A DNA stretch of 64,000 nucleotides from Flavobacterium branchiarum (GCF_030409845.1 NZ_JAUFQQ010000003.1:992001-1056000); one strand, 5' to 3'; counted from the stretch's first letter, positions 44,065 through 54,798 are shown. Numbers and translations: made by a program. Notes: generated by a model not told the origin, from the sequence alone.

Positions 44065-44508
44065 TTAGAGTGAAGTTTTAATAATTTCGATTGTTTCTTT
44101 GGACAGTTTCGTTCGAATATTAATTTTTTTGTATTCCCATTCGGTGCCATTTTTGATTGCAGAAATATCCATTTTTCCTTTTCCTTTATTTCCTTTAACC
44201 CTTATGGTCAAATCAACACAATTTCCGTTATTAGAATATTTTGCATCTCCTTCTAGAATGGCTAAATTATCTATTGGTTCTAAATCTCCAAGAACATCTT
44301 TTACTCTATCATTAATTTTAGCTTTTTCTATTGCTTTTTCATAAAGAGAAGTATCAGAATAGGCTTGGGCATAATCATCGATATTTCCATTTATTAACAA
44401 AGATAGCGCCAACCCAATTCCGACGAAAAAGAACACTATACTACTAGGTAAAAACCATTTCCAGTTTCTTTTCCACCAGCTATTTTTAGTAATTAATTTA
44501 TTATTCAT
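44065..44508 (-). CDS. Coa1-like membrane protein
   Basis: A 147-residue protein with a basic/aromatic N-terminus (W-W-K-R-N-W-K-W), one membrane segment (about 20-40) and a soluble domain: V-K-D-V-L-G-D-L-E-P-I-D, E-G-D-A-K-Y-S-N-N-G-N and D-L-T-I-R-V-K-G-N-K-G-K-G. This layout is that of the bacterial Coa1 (cytochrome c oxidase assembly factor 1) family. Role in cytochrome oxidase assembly is known for eukaryotic Coa1 and only presumed here. Confidence 0.7.
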   Translation of the reverse strand: MNNKLITKNSWWKRNWKWFLPSSIVFFFVGIGLALSLLINGNIDDYAQAYSDTSLYEKAIEKAKINDRVKDVLGDLEPIDNLAILEGDAKYSNNGNCVDLTIRVKGNKGKGKMDISAIKNGTEWEYKKINIRTKLSKETIEIIKTSL

Positions 44509-44948
44509 ATTTTAATTCAATTGGATTAGTATTCTTTTTTTACTGTAAAATATATCCTAAATAGGCATTGGTAAACAATTCATAAAATAAGGCTGTCAAA
44601 CTTTTTGTTATGATTTAGAGGAGTATATATTCGATTATGTCTTTACAAATTAAACCTTTTTGGGTTGTCTATTTATTTTTATTGAACTATAATTCTTATA
44701 TTTTTATCCGACAATCTCACAACTCATGCGAATAATTTATTTGACTTTTTAAGCATTAATATGTTTTTTTAAAAAACTAAAATACAACATTTTAACCTTA
44801 TAATGTTAAAATTATGCATCACTGTAATTTACTTTTGGAAAATAATATTAATTTAAATCAGTCTAAATAAAAATAATTTTTTCTTTTGTTATTTAAAAAA
44901 TAATCTAATTTCGCTTTCAATTTAGAACGATTCTTAATTAATTGTTAT
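44509..44948. promoter_or_regulatory. Upstream region of the susCD-type locus
   Basis: About 440 bases without a gene. TTTG (44885-44888) and TAATTTCG (44906-44913) with 17-base spacing form a near match to the Bacteroidota -33/-7 promoter, 35 bases before the susC ATG. No regulator gene (ECF sigma/anti-sigma or hybrid two-component) is adjacent. Confidence 0.45.
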
Positions 44949-47900
44949 ATGCTATTTTCTATTAAAAGACTATTAATGGTCTTGTGTTTTTTATTTATTG
45001 GAGTAACTCACGCTCAAAAAAATGTATTCAAGGGTAAAATATTGGATGCTACTACAAAAAAAGGAATTGATGCAGCATTCATTACAGTACTTGTCTCTGG
45101 CGATTCGTATTTTACAAATGAAAAAGGAGAATTTGAGATTCCTAATTTATTTCATTCCTCTGTAATTATAACACAGCAAGGCTACGAAAGTCTAGAAGTT
45201 AAATTGCTAAAAGATGTCCAAACATTATATTTAAAACCTTCACTTATTCAATTAGAAGAAATAGTTATTCGCCGTTCTAAGAATATTAATGACATTGATG
45301 TCCGAAACTTAACAGGATCTGTTGTTACAGTAGATATGGCTAAATTATCTGAACGTTCTGAGTTAGATATGGCAAAACTGTTACAAGGTCAAGTGCCCGG
45401 ATTAACTGTAACCTACAGTGGAGAACTAGGTAAAAAACCCGAAATACGTTTAAGAGGAAATTCATCATTCTCCTATAAGGGAGCGGCTAATGAACCGCTA
45501 TTTGTTATGGATGGTATTATTATTTCTACAGAGACATTTTTAACGTTAAATCCTAATGATTTTTCTTCTATCAAAGTGCTAAAAGATGCGCCTGCAACGG
45601 CCCTTTATGGAATTAAAGCAGCCAACGGTGTAATTGAATTAACCTCAAAACGAGGATTTAATGGTAAAGCAACTATTAGTTATTCGATGAAACAAGGTAT
45701 CACGATGAGGGGCGAAAGGCCTGTGGAAATGATGGACACAGATGAAAAATTAGCGTTTGAAGAAAAAATTGGAATAGTAGGGCGACCAGGATTTGATTAT
45801 TCTGAAGCAAACATCAGAAAGTCATTTGCAAATTCACCATTACTCCAACAGAAATTAGAACAAGGAGCCTTTAAATTAGATTCCTTAAGACAATATAATA
45901 CAGATTGGTTCAAAGAATTAATCAAACCCAATCACTTTCAATCACATAATCTAAGTATACGCGGTGGGACGGAAAAAAGCGCTTATTTCTATTCTGTAAA
46001 CTACAGTAAACAGGGAGGACGTATTCCTGGAAATGATATCAACCACATTACAGCAAGAGCAAACTTAGATTATACCATTGCACCTACATTCCAATTATCA
46101 TTTAATAACAGTTTTGGTGTATCTACTACAAATACAGAGAATGGAATGACTAATGATCCTACAGAATTAGTATATAGTCTAAATCCTTATGAAACAAAAG
46201 AAACAAAACAATTAATTAGTTATCCAAACCGATCTTACAATGATTTGATTAATCAATTCAAAGATAAAACGACAAATAAACGTTTTAGTAGTTCTGTCGT
46301 TATGCATTGGGATATTTTGCCAGAGTTAAATATTGCAGGAGTTGTTGGAGCAGATTATAGTATAAATGAAATTTATCAACGAATCTATAGTTCTGCTTAT
46401 AGCCAGATAAATAAAAAAGAAAATGAAAAAGGTTTTCTAAGTGAATCTGATACAAAGAACTTTAATTATTCGACTAATATCCGTGCTAATTATCAAAAGA
46501 AAATTGGAGATCACGATTTATTTCTTGGTTTTAATGTTGATTATTACCTAACAGATATTAAATCAATTAGTGGGTCAGGTCATGGTATATCAGATGATGT
46601 AAGTAGCTTATCAGGAATTAATTCATCGTTTACAAATCAATTTAAGCCATCTGCTTCAGGAAGTAAAATGAAAAACAACCAATTGGGTTTTGGTGTGGCT
46701 GGAGGATACACTTATCAAGGCATATATGATTTTTATGCTAGTTTAAAACGCGATGGATCGTCTCTTTTACCTAGTGATAAAAGATGGAATGATGCTTGGT
46801 CTGCTGGTTTAGGATGGTCACCCAGTGAATACGAGTTTTTTAAAAAACAAACCGTATTGACTTCTGTAAAGTTTAGAACTTCTATGGGATATACGGCAAG
46901 TATGACTGGTATTCTTCCTCGCGATATTGCAACTACATATTCAAATTCAAACACTTTTTATGGTGATTATAGAGTGTTGCAATTAGCCGCATTACCAAAT
47001 AAAGAACTACAACCACAACAGACATATTCAAATAATTTCTCGGTTGATTTAGGGTTTATTAATCGCTTTAACCTGTTAGTGAGTTTGTACAAAGATGTTA
47101 CAAAAGAAGCCATTCTAGCTATGCCTATTGCCACAAGTAATGGATTTGCAACTTATACTAAAAATATTGGTGAGCTAGAAAATAGAGGAGTTGAATTTAC
47201 TGTTAACGGAGATCTTCTTGCTCTTAAAACTTTTAGATGGAATACTGGTATTTCTATTTCTTATAATGCAAATAAAGTAAAAAAGCTGTATGGAACAGAT
47301 CGTATTTACACAGGTAATCAATCAGTTACTCCAGATTATGAAGTTGGAAAACCATTAGGAATTTTATACGGATTGCAAAGTAATGGTATTCATCCGTTAA
47401 CTGGTTTACCAGAATTTATAGATAATAAAGGGAATGTAATTGATGTCAAAACAAATGTCACATCCGACTATATGAACAAATTAGGAAGTACAATTGCTCC
47501 TTATAATGGTTATTTTAATAACTATTTTACGTATAAAAATTGGTCATTAAACGTTAATATGAGTTACCAATTAGGAGGTAAAGCAAAATTTAGTGATACC
47601 TATGTTCGTGATGAAAGTTTCTCTTATAAAAATGCTGTAAAAGGACAACTTACCGATATGTGGTTTGAAGTGGGCGATGAAAATAAAATATATCCCATCC
47701 AGAAACTACCGTCTTATATGTACACTTATAATAGTTTTCCAAATTCTAAAACAGTTTATAGCACAGACTATCTTAAGCTAAATTATATTCAACTGGGTTA
47801 CAGGTTTACCGAGAATTCATTTATTGATAGATACTTTAAGTCACTGCAAATTAATATACAGGCAGATAACCTATATACTTTTAGAATTGAAAAAAATAGG

Positions 47901-47960
47901 GGATCATTAAATGATGTAATTCAGCCCATTTTAACTCTTTCATTAAATGCTACTTTCTAA
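44949..47960 (+). CDS. SusC/RagA family TonB-dependent outer membrane protein
   Basis: A 1003-residue receptor: signal peptide (1-22), carboxypeptidase-regulatory-like domain (about 25-100, F-K-G-K-I-L-D-A-T-T-K-K-G), plug domain (about 110-240, with G-Q-V-P-G-L-T-V, L-F-V-M-D-G-I-I and D-A-P-A-T-A-L-Y-G-I-K-A-A-N-G-V), then a beta-barrel ending in I-L-T-L-S-L-N-A-T-F with a C-terminal Phe as expected for outer membrane assembly. It imports large ligands together with the SusD lipoprotein encoded 3 bases downstream. The two following genes suggest the ligand is a peptide or protein fragment (inference). Confidence 0.93.
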   Translation: MLFSIKRLLMVLCFLFIGVTHAQKNVFKGKILDATTKKGIDAAFITVLVSGDSYFTNEKGEFEIPNLFHSSVIITQQGYESLEVKLLKDVQTLYLKPSLIQLEEIVIRRSKNINDIDVRNLTGSVVTVDMAKLSERSELDMAKLLQGQVPGLTVTYSGELGKKPEIRLRGNSSFSYKGAANEPLFVMDGIIISTETFLTLNPNDFSSIKVLKDAPATALYGIKAANGVIELTSKRGFNGKATISYSMKQGITMRGERPVEMMDTDEKLAFEEKIGIVGRPGFDYSEANIRKSFANSPLLQQKLEQGAFKLDSLRQYNTDWFKELIKPNHFQSHNLSIRGGTEKSAYFYSVNYSKQGGRIPGNDINHITARANLDYTIAPTFQLSFNNSFGVSTTNTENGMTNDPTELVYSLNPYETKETKQLISYPNRSYNDLINQFKDKTTNKRFSSSVVMHWDILPELNIAGVVGADYSINEIYQRIYSSAYSQINKKENEKGFLSESDTKNFNYSTNIRANYQKKIGDHDLFLGFNVDYYLTDIKSISGSGHGISDDVSSLSGINSSFTNQFKPSASGSKMKNNQLGFGVAGGYTYQGIYDFYASLKRDGSSLLPSDKRWNDAWSAGLGWSPSEYEFFKKQTVLTSVKFRTSMGYTASMTGILPRDIATTYSNSNTFYGDYRVLQLAALPNKELQPQQTYSNNFSVDLGFINRFNLLVSLYKDVTKEAILAMPIATSNGFATYTKNIGELENRGVEFTVNGDLLALKTFRWNTGISISYNANKVKKLYGTDRIYTGNQSVTPDYEVGKPLGILYGLQSNGIHPLTGLPEFIDNKGNVIDVKTNVTSDYMNKLGSTIAPYNGYFNNYFTYKNWSLNVNMSYQLGGKAKFSDTYVRDESFSYKNAVKGQLTDMWFEVGDENKIYPIQKLPSYMYTYNSFPNSKTVYSTDYLKLNYIQLGYRFTENSFIDRYFKSLQINIQADNLYTFRIEKNRGSLNDVIQPILTLSLNATF

Positions 47961-47963
47961 ATC

Positions 47964-49340
47964 ATGAAAAAAATAGTTCTTTATCTAATCGCACTAAGTT
48001 TATTTACTGCCTGTAGCTTAGATCAAAAAAATCAAGATGAAATATCAGGAGATAATATCATCAATACAACACAAAAAGCATACAGTGTACTGTCTCAGGC
48101 ATATATAGATTTGCCAATGGAGCCTAGTCCTTACACTATGTTGTCAGAAGACATTCAGCCTTCCTATTTGATTAATAATAATGCGAGTACAAAAGAGTAT
48201 TACAATTGGAGAGATGTAGAAATTGCTAAAACAGCTGATCGGATTTGGGCACAATATTATAGTTCAATAGCTCATCTAAATGCACTACTTGCTTCAGAAA
48301 AATATATTAGTAATGGTGCGGAATGGAATTTCATAAAAGGAAATGCGCTAACGCTTAAAGCTTACGTTTACTTTGATTTGTTGCAGTTGTTTAGTAAAAG
48401 ATATGAACCTTCTGCATTAGGAATACTACCTAAAGAAGTATTAGAAATACAAAACAATGCAAGAGTAACGCAATTGGAATCTATTGTATTCATCAAAACA
48501 CTTTTAGACCAAGGAATAGCCTTAATGGAAGGTACAGGAAGTCAAACAAATTATTTTATAACTATTCCTGCCGCAGAAAATTTAAAAGCACAAATAGCAC
48601 TTTTTACCAAGGATTATGAGGAAGCAGAAAAAATAGCAAAGAAGTTAGTTGCCCGTTATCCAACCCTGCCAAATGCAGAGAAAGAGTACGCTTCTTTATG
48701 GCAAACGAGCTTAGAAAAAGGCGTGTCTGAGACATATTGGATATATAATTACCAACAAAATCCTAACGCTTATTTATTATTTGATAAAGTGAAAGGGGAT
48801 CTTTTTTACATCAATCATTTTGTCTCTTTTGACAAACAGGATATTCGCTACGATGCATCTCAATATTTCTATACTATGAGTTCTCTTGATGGTGTAAATA
48901 AGGATAGAGCGTTACTGGGAAAATATAAAACAAGCATTGCAACTAATGAAGCTAGGAATATTGTCCTTTCTAGAAATACGGAGACTTATTTTATTTTGAT
49001 TGAAAGTTTAATTGAACAAAATAAGCTAAATGAAGCAACTCAAATTTTTAATACGTTTTTAGGTTCGATTAATAATCCAATTTTAGAAGAAGGCAATTCA
49101 CAAAATACCTTGCGTTTATTGATGCAGAGCGAAAAACAAAAAGAATTCATAGGAGAAAAAATAAACTTCTTTGATTTAAAGAGATGGAATGTGGCAGTCT
49201 CAAGATACCTACCAGATAGCAATAACCGGTTGTCAACAATTGCTAATACTGATTTTAGGTGGGTGTGGCCTATTCCAGACAGTGAAATGAGATACAATTC
49301 TAATGCTATTCAAAACGAAGGCTGGCTAATTATTAAATAA
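47964..49340 (+). CDS. SusD/RagB family outer membrane lipoprotein
   Basis: A 458-residue lipoprotein with signal peptide and lipobox F-T-A-C (Cys 17). It has the SusD helical TPR scaffold: A-Y-S-V-L-S-Q-A-Y, I-K-G-N-A-L-T-L-K-A-Y-V-Y-F-D-L-L-Q-L-F, and the C-terminal E-K-I-N-F-F-D-L-K-R-W and F-R-W-V-W-P-I-P motifs. It caps the SusC barrel on the cell surface and binds the substrate. Only 3 bases separate it from susC. The next gene follows after 17 bases. Confidence 0.92.
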   Translation: MKKIVLYLIALSLFTACSLDQKNQDEISGDNIINTTQKAYSVLSQAYIDLPMEPSPYTMLSEDIQPSYLINNNASTKEYYNWRDVEIAKTADRIWAQYYSSIAHLNALLASEKYISNGAEWNFIKGNALTLKAYVYFDLLQLFSKRYEPSALGILPKEVLEIQNNARVTQLESIVFIKTLLDQGIALMEGTGSQTNYFITIPAAENLKAQIALFTKDYEEAEKIAKKLVARYPTLPNAEKEYASLWQTSLEKGVSETYWIYNYQQNPNAYLLFDKVKGDLFYINHFVSFDKQDIRYDASQYFYTMSSLDGVNKDRALLGKYKTSIATNEARNIVLSRNTETYFILIESLIEQNKLNEATQIFNTFLGSINNPILEEGNSQNTLRLLMQSEKQKEFIGEKINFFDLKRWNVAVSRYLPDSNNRLSTIANTDFRWVWPIPDSEMRYNSNAIQNEGWLIIK

Positions 49341-49357
49341 TAAAAAAACTTAAAATC

Positions 49358-50554
49358 ATGAAAAATACCTTTTTAAAAAAACTAGCAATACTAATCCTAT
49401 TTGTCTTTGGAGGACTATCATTTTCAGCATGTTCTAGCGATGAGAACTCAGATAATAGTTTTACAGGAGAAAATATGATTGTCCTAAAAGCTTTAAATAC
49501 AAGTACAATACAGGATAACGGTACTGATAAATTAGAAATAGAAGTGCTATTAATTACAGCCCTAAATGAGCCCTTGGATTTAGAGTTTGGGTTATCTGGA
49601 AATAAAGTAGATGGTCAAATAATTGCAGCCATTGAAAATCCAAAAATAACGATACAGCCAGGGCAAAAAAGAGCGATACTAACAATTATAAATAAGACTA
49701 AAAGAGTAGTGAAAGAAACTACTAAATTAAAATTAGACCTTGTAAAGAATAGTAGTAAACTAAAATTAGAAAAACCATTTGAAATTACAGTAACTCCATT
49801 GAATGCTATTAGTGCGTTAACTCCTGCGCAAATAGAATTGTTAGATGGTTATAAAAAGCAAGGATTGGATCTGTATCCTTTAATGGGAGAAATAGATGTT
49901 ACGGGTGAAATATATTTTCCAGGTAGCGAATATTTGACTCCTTTAAATCAACCAAAACGCACAATTGTAAAAGGAAAAACGCTAATCACATTAAGCGAAA
50001 AAGCGACTGCTCAAAAACCTGTCTTAAAAATGGTATCTAATCCTATGGGAGCAGAGGCTTATTTATACGAGCTTTTCAAATCATTATCTATCAATGATAA
50101 AGAGTTTTGGGCAGAGGAATCAAATATTGCTCATACAACAATTATGCAACTAATCGGTTTGACTTCTACTTCTGAAGAAACTTTTCAAATGACGCTTGAT
50201 GATATCGAAATAGACATAAAAACAAAAGCAATCAAATTCACAAAAGAAGCTACTGTTTATGATGAACCAATTACTATTGTTGGCTTTGATTATAATTATA
50301 GTGCTTGGAATAGATTGAAAAAATTACTAGATGAAAAAAATCCAATAGCCATTGAAAACTATGAAATGGGAGGTACAGTTAATCCAAGTGAAATAATCAA
50401 CACAGGAACAATTACAACGGATCAATATGATACAAAAAACTGGGAAAAATCAGTAGCTAAATTAACAGATGATAAACTTTCATTCCATTTTTTAATGGAT
50501 CACATTACTGCATCAGGATATGTTCAATTCAAAATAGAATATAAATTAAAATAG
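49358..50554 (+). CDS. SusCD-associated lipoprotein (DUF4929-like)
   Basis: A 398-residue lipoprotein with signal peptide and lipobox F-S-A-C (Cys 25), followed by an acidic S-S-D-E-N-S-D-N-S linker as in surface-exposed lipoproteins. The first ~110 residues look like an Ig-like or adhesion-type beta domain. The rest contains L-T-P-A-Q-I-E-L-L-D-G-Y-K-K-Q-G-L-D-L and matches, by my recognition, the DUF4929 family of SusCD-linked lipoproteins. Probably an accessory ligand-binding protein. It ends the susCD unit before a terminator. Confidence 0.7.
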   Translation: MKNTFLKKLAILILFVFGGLSFSACSSDENSDNSFTGENMIVLKALNTSTIQDNGTDKLEIEVLLITALNEPLDLEFGLSGNKVDGQIIAAIENPKITIQPGQKRAILTIINKTKRVVKETTKLKLDLVKNSSKLKLEKPFEITVTPLNAISALTPAQIELLDGYKKQGLDLYPLMGEIDVTGEIYFPGSEYLTPLNQPKRTIVKGKTLITLSEKATAQKPVLKMVSNPMGAEAYLYELFKSLSINDKEFWAEESNIAHTTIMQLIGLTSTSEETFQMTLDDIEIDIKTKAIKFTKEATVYDEPITIVGFDYNYSAWNRLKKLLDEKNPIAIENYEMGGTVNPSEIINTGTITTDQYDTKNWEKSVAKLTDDKLSFHFLMDHITASGYVQFKIEYKLK

Positions 50555-50611
50555 ATAACCCTGCTACTTTAAGTGTTAAGCAAGAGGTAACAATTTTGTA
50601 AAAAAATATCA

Positions 50612-50650
50612 TAAACCAAGTTTCTATTTGTATAATAGAAACTTGGTTTA
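50612..50650 (+). terminator. Terminator of the susCD-lipoprotein operon
   Basis: A 16-bp perfect stem (50612-50627 with 50635-50650) with a 7-base loop. The T-run is short, but no gene spans it. Confidence 0.75.
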
Positions 50651-50735
50651 TTAATGAAAAGGGTTTACCTACTTTCATTTTCAAACTACCAATGATTCAT
50701 ACATTATTGAATAAAACTCTTATTCGAAATTTACA

Positions 50736-53555
50736 ATGAGAAATACAACTTATTTATTTTTATTTTCTTTATCGCTTATCGCTAGTTTCTCTCACGGACA
50801 AAGCGCTACAACATCTTTGCCTGTATCAAAACAGGTCGTGATAGATAGTTTAGGCAATGGATTACACTACATTATTCATCCTACTTCACAAGCAAAAGTA
50901 GAATACAGAATGGTAATCAATGTAGGTTCTTTGCAAGAAAAACAAAACGAAAAAGGATACGCCCATTTTCTGGAACACATGGTTTTTAATGGTTCAGAAG
51001 ATTTTCCAAAATGGCAAGCAATTGATACATTACAAGCATTAGGATATCGCTACGGAAGAGATATTAATGCTTATACAACATACGAACGCACCGTTTACCA
51101 ATTATCGCTACAAAAAACGGCTAACCCGAAACTGGCGCTAACTATTTTTTCAAATTTTTTATCTAAAGCAGTACTAAACGATGAAGCAATTGAAAAAGAA
51201 CGTAAAATAGTTATCCAAGAAATAAAAGATTTTGGACAAGAAACAGCAATCAATCAAAAAAAACTAGAAGGTACAAAACAGCAACAACACTTGCCTATAG
51301 CTACAGAACAAGACATTCTGAATCTTAACAACCAGCAGTTAAAAGATTTTTATAAGAAATGGTACGCTCCTAATCTTACTACTCTAATTGTAACAGGTAA
51401 TATCGATCCAGTGCAAGTGCAAAAGGAAATTAAAGCTGCATTTGAAAAAACACTACCTACTAATCACGGACAAAGAAGTCAGAATATCTACTCATTCAAC
51501 CCTTCGTTTGCAAACTCCTTATTACAAGAAAAGAGCACCACAAGCAAAAAAGCAAAGCTTGAATTAATACGCTTTACAAAATCACCATTAACTCAAACAA
51601 AAGAAGATTTTAAACAACTTTTAATTGCATCAATTTATACCAATTATATCAATCAAAAGAGTAAAGAAACGTCCCTAAAAACTAATTATCATGCTATTTG
51701 GTATCTATCTAATAGAACGGAAAATACCTTTGAATTAGAGGCAAAAACTAAAAAAGAATTACTTGGAAAAGTAGATACATTAGCAACAGTGATTAATACC
51801 ATAAAGCAAGTAGGAATATCAGAATCAGAACTAGCGACGATCAAATTAACTACGTTAGCAAGATTAAATACAAGTTCAAATGATGATGCTACCTTTTTGG
51901 CAGATGCCTATGTAGATCAAGCTGCAGCTTTTAGTAATTATATTGATGCACAAGAGAGGGAAATTCTGGCGAAAGAAATCATTGTATCGATCACTTCGAA
52001 TGATATACTGCAACTGCATAACGACATGTGGTTGAAAGAAAACAACAACTTGTATTTATTGACCGATATTCCTCCAGCTTTTGGAAAAATCAATGAAAAA
52101 GACATAAAAAAGGCATGGAACAAAGGGCTGACAAAACAATTGTCTTTTAAACCAATTACTGAAAAGAAAGAAGAAGTGCTAGTAAAAGAAGTATTTGCGT
52201 GGCGTGATTTACCTACAAAATCATTTTCTAAAGCACCTGCTTATTTGAAGAATACAACCTATTATGAGAATATTGATGTAACCCAGCTTACCTTAAGTAA
52301 TGGTTTACGCATTGCTATTAAACCCACAAAAAGTGACGATAACAGTGTTGTATTATCTTTAGCTACTAGAAATGGTTTTAATTTATTGTCTGATCAAGAT
52401 TATCCCTATTATCAAGATACCTCATATTTTGTAGATAGTTCTTGGATAAAAGGAATGACAGAAGAGCAATATAATACACAAAGTGGCAACAAAGAAATAT
52501 CTACATTAGTGAGTATTGCAGACAATGCTAGTACTGTAAACACAGTTATTCGCGCTACTAATTTAGAAGATTTGTTTGAATGGTCGTATCGAAAAATGTT
52601 TGATTATGAGATGCCAAAACAAGACTTTGATGAATACATTACGGAAGAAATTGGGAAAAGTTCTCAACAAAAGAAAGAACCCAGTTTTATGCGTATTCCA
52701 AGTATTCAGCTTGATCACAAGATAGCAAACTACAAAAAACTAGGACTTCGAGAACAGAAAGAATTAAGCACAATTAATGAATGGAAGCGCGTAAACCTAA
52801 ACGATATGTTTTCATTCTATGATAAAATTGTAGCCCAAAGCCAAGATAATTTTCTTGTGATAAGCGGTAATGTAAATGTTGAAGAAGTAACAGAAATGGC
52901 AATAAAATATTTTGCTAATCTACCAGCTAATGAAACAAAGTTAACTACAACATCGAATGAAGTCTTCACAAATAACACATTACAAACAAATGGGATTGTA
53001 CGTGAAAAAATAATAGATGCTACTATTGAAAGGCCTGCTACGACTATTATTTTTAAAGGAAAAATTAATGCAGTGTTAAAAGAATTTATTATTGCACAAA
53101 TCGTACGTGAAGTGTTTAATGATGCATTTTTAAAACGTTCGAGAGAGAATGAAGGTTTAGTTTATTCTCCTTTTACGGATATTCAGATAGATTTATATCC
53201 CATTACACAAACGGCAATTTCTCTTAGTTTTTCAGCTTCTGAAAAAGATATTCCTACTTTAGAAGCTATTGCAAAGAATGTTATTCTGGAGCTACAATCA
53301 AACCGTATTGATAACATTTTGTTGAATCGAATGAAACGTACTATTCTCAATAATAAGATGATGCATCTTAACGATAATGCTACTTCACAATGGGTAGAAA
53401 AAATAAGAGAAGTATATCTTAATTACGCCAATCTAAACGATTTCAATCACTATGATGAGTTACTGAATTCAATTACAACAGACGAGATTAAAGCTGTAGC
53501 TAATACGCTATTTGATAGTACAAATTATGGGGTGTTTACGCTCTCACCTAAATAA
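50736..53555 (+). CDS. M16 family zinc metallopeptidase (pitrilysin/insulinase-like)
   Basis: A 939-residue exported protein (signal peptide 1-21) with the double M16 architecture: an active N-terminal half (about 25-480) and an inactive C-terminal half. The inverted zinc motif H-F-L-E-H is at 77-81, and the third ligand Glu lies in the E-R-K-I-V-I-Q-E-I helix near 150-160. The substrate is a peptide degraded in the periplasm or outside. It stands next to a SusCD pair as a separate transcription unit, suggesting import and cleavage of peptides in one system. Confidence 0.88.
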   Translation: MRNTTYLFLFSLSLIASFSHGQSATTSLPVSKQVVIDSLGNGLHYIIHPTSQAKVEYRMVINVGSLQEKQNEKGYAHFLEHMVFNGSEDFPKWQAIDTLQALGYRYGRDINAYTTYERTVYQLSLQKTANPKLALTIFSNFLSKAVLNDEAIEKERKIVIQEIKDFGQETAINQKKLEGTKQQQHLPIATEQDILNLNNQQLKDFYKKWYAPNLTTLIVTGNIDPVQVQKEIKAAFEKTLPTNHGQRSQNIYSFNPSFANSLLQEKSTTSKKAKLELIRFTKSPLTQTKEDFKQLLIASIYTNYINQKSKETSLKTNYHAIWYLSNRTENTFELEAKTKKELLGKVDTLATVINTIKQVGISESELATIKLTTLARLNTSSNDDATFLADAYVDQAAAFSNYIDAQEREILAKEIIVSITSNDILQLHNDMWLKENNNLYLLTDIPPAFGKINEKDIKKAWNKGLTKQLSFKPITEKKEEVLVKEVFAWRDLPTKSFSKAPAYLKNTTYYENIDVTQLTLSNGLRIAIKPTKSDDNSVVLSLATRNGFNLLSDQDYPYYQDTSYFVDSSWIKGMTEEQYNTQSGNKEISTLVSIADNASTVNTVIRATNLEDLFEWSYRKMFDYEMPKQDFDEYITEEIGKSSQQKKEPSFMRIPSIQLDHKIANYKKLGLREQKELSTINEWKRVNLNDMFSFYDKIVAQSQDNFLVISGNVNVEEVTEMAIKYFANLPANETKLTTTSNEVFTNNTLQTNGIVREKIIDATIERPATTIIFKGKINAVLKEFIIAQIVREVFNDAFLKRSRENEGLVYSPFTDIQIDLYPITQTAISLSFSASEKDIPTLEAIAKNVILELQSNRIDNILLNRMKRTILNNKMMHLNDNATSQWVEKIREVYLNYANLNDFNHYDELLNSITTDEIKAVANTLFDSTNYGVFTLSPK

Positions 53556-53600
53556 TCATATTTATCTAAGGAGGTTTTAATGCTTGCTTGTAAATATTGG

Positions 53601-53648
53601 AGCACTTATTTTAATTTGAGTATTATAAATAAGTGCTTTTTTTTTTTG
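53601..53648 (+). terminator. Terminator of the M16 peptidase gene
   Basis: An 11-bp perfect stem (53601-53611 with 53627-53637), then a long T-run. Confidence 0.85.
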
Positions 53649-53673
53649 AGTAAAATATGTTTAGAAATTTTGA

Positions 53674-54693
53674 TTAATACTGAATGGATAATGGTTTTGT
53701 TCCCCTATGAGTTGGGAATAATGGTAAGACTTCTTCAGCTAGTTCTTGTATCGTTTCTAAAGCAGGACGTTTAGTAAACTGGATTCCAAGTGCCGCATGA
53801 TTAACTCCGATTGATTGCCATTCTTCTAGAAGCTGAATTAACCCTTTTCTTCCTGTTTTAAGGATGAAACCTCCTCGAAGTGGCGTACGAGGATAATCAG
53901 GGTCATCTACTAAATCAATCCATTCATTTGTTACGTGAGGACGAAAGACTCCATTAGGAATTATTCTTGAACGCCAGTTTTCTATCTTTGATTTCAATTG
54001 CATCACACCTTCTGTCGTTGCAGTTGATGTAGGGTAACTTAACCACCCATCGGCATGCTCTCCAATCCAATCCATCGATTGTTTGCTAGATCCAGTAACC
54101 AATAATGGAATCGTATTGCTTACAGGTTTAGGTAATAATTGGGAACTTTGTTTAATTAGTCCAAGGGATGATTGTATAACCTGATTTTCTTTGGATGATA
54201 CTAGCGAACGAAACATAGAAACAGTTTCTCTAAAACGTTCACCGCTAGTATTAATATCAATACCATAAGCAGGGTATTCTACTGGCCGATCGCCAGATGC
54301 TATGCCTAGAACTAAACGACCTCCTGATAATTGATCAATTGTTGTAGCGGCTTTTGCTAAGTCGACAGGATGCCTTAAAGGAAATACCAAACTTCCTGTA
54401 GCCAATGTGATTTGTTTTGTTTTAGCAGCAAGATAAGCCAAATAGCTGAAGGTATCAAAAACTTGACCTGCATCACCAAAACTAGGATCAAATAAAGGTA
54501 CATCCCTAGTCCAAACAGTTGCGAAATTCTTTTGATCTATTAAGGAAACTAAATCAGATTGTCCTTCTAATGCTTTCATATTTCCTTCATAAAATCGCAA
54601 TGGAAGGAAAATACCAATAGTCAATTTATTTTCAGCAAACATGCGATTGTATCCAATATGATTACTAAAGTCTCTATTTAATTCTTCTTTCAT
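53674..54693 (-). CDS. Luciferase-like (LLM class) flavin-dependent oxidoreductase
   Basis: A 339-residue TIM-barrel protein of the bacterial luciferase family, with L-T-I-G-I-F-L-P near the start, T-V-W-T-R-D-V-P, L-A-T-G-S-L-V-F-P-L-R-H-P-V (about 106-119) and L-V-L-G-I-A-S-G-D-R-P-V-E-Y. The substrate is not evident. Divergent AraC-type gene 105 bases away may regulate it. The C-terminal F-P-T-H-R-G-T-K-P-L is unremarkable. Confidence 0.85.
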   Translation of the reverse strand: MKEELNRDFSNHIGYNRMFAENKLTIGIFLPLRFYEGNMKALEGQSDLVSLIDQKNFATVWTRDVPLFDPSFGDAGQVFDTFSYLAYLAAKTKQITLATGSLVFPLRHPVDLAKAATTIDQLSGGRLVLGIASGDRPVEYPAYGIDINTSGERFRETVSMFRSLVSSKENQVIQSSLGLIKQSSQLLPKPVSNTIPLLVTGSSKQSMDWIGEHADGWLSYPTSTATTEGVMQLKSKIENWRSRIIPNGVFRPHVTNEWIDLVDDPDYPRTPLRGGFILKTGRKGLIQLLEEWQSIGVNHAALGIQFTKRPALETIQELAEEVLPLFPTHRGTKPLSIQY

Positions 54694-54798
54694 ATGTAGC
54701 TATTTTTTTGTTGTTTCTTAATTTAGAAAAGACAAAATTATACATTAAAAACAGGTACATGTCCCTATATATCTGCATTAATTAGGTATATTTATAAC

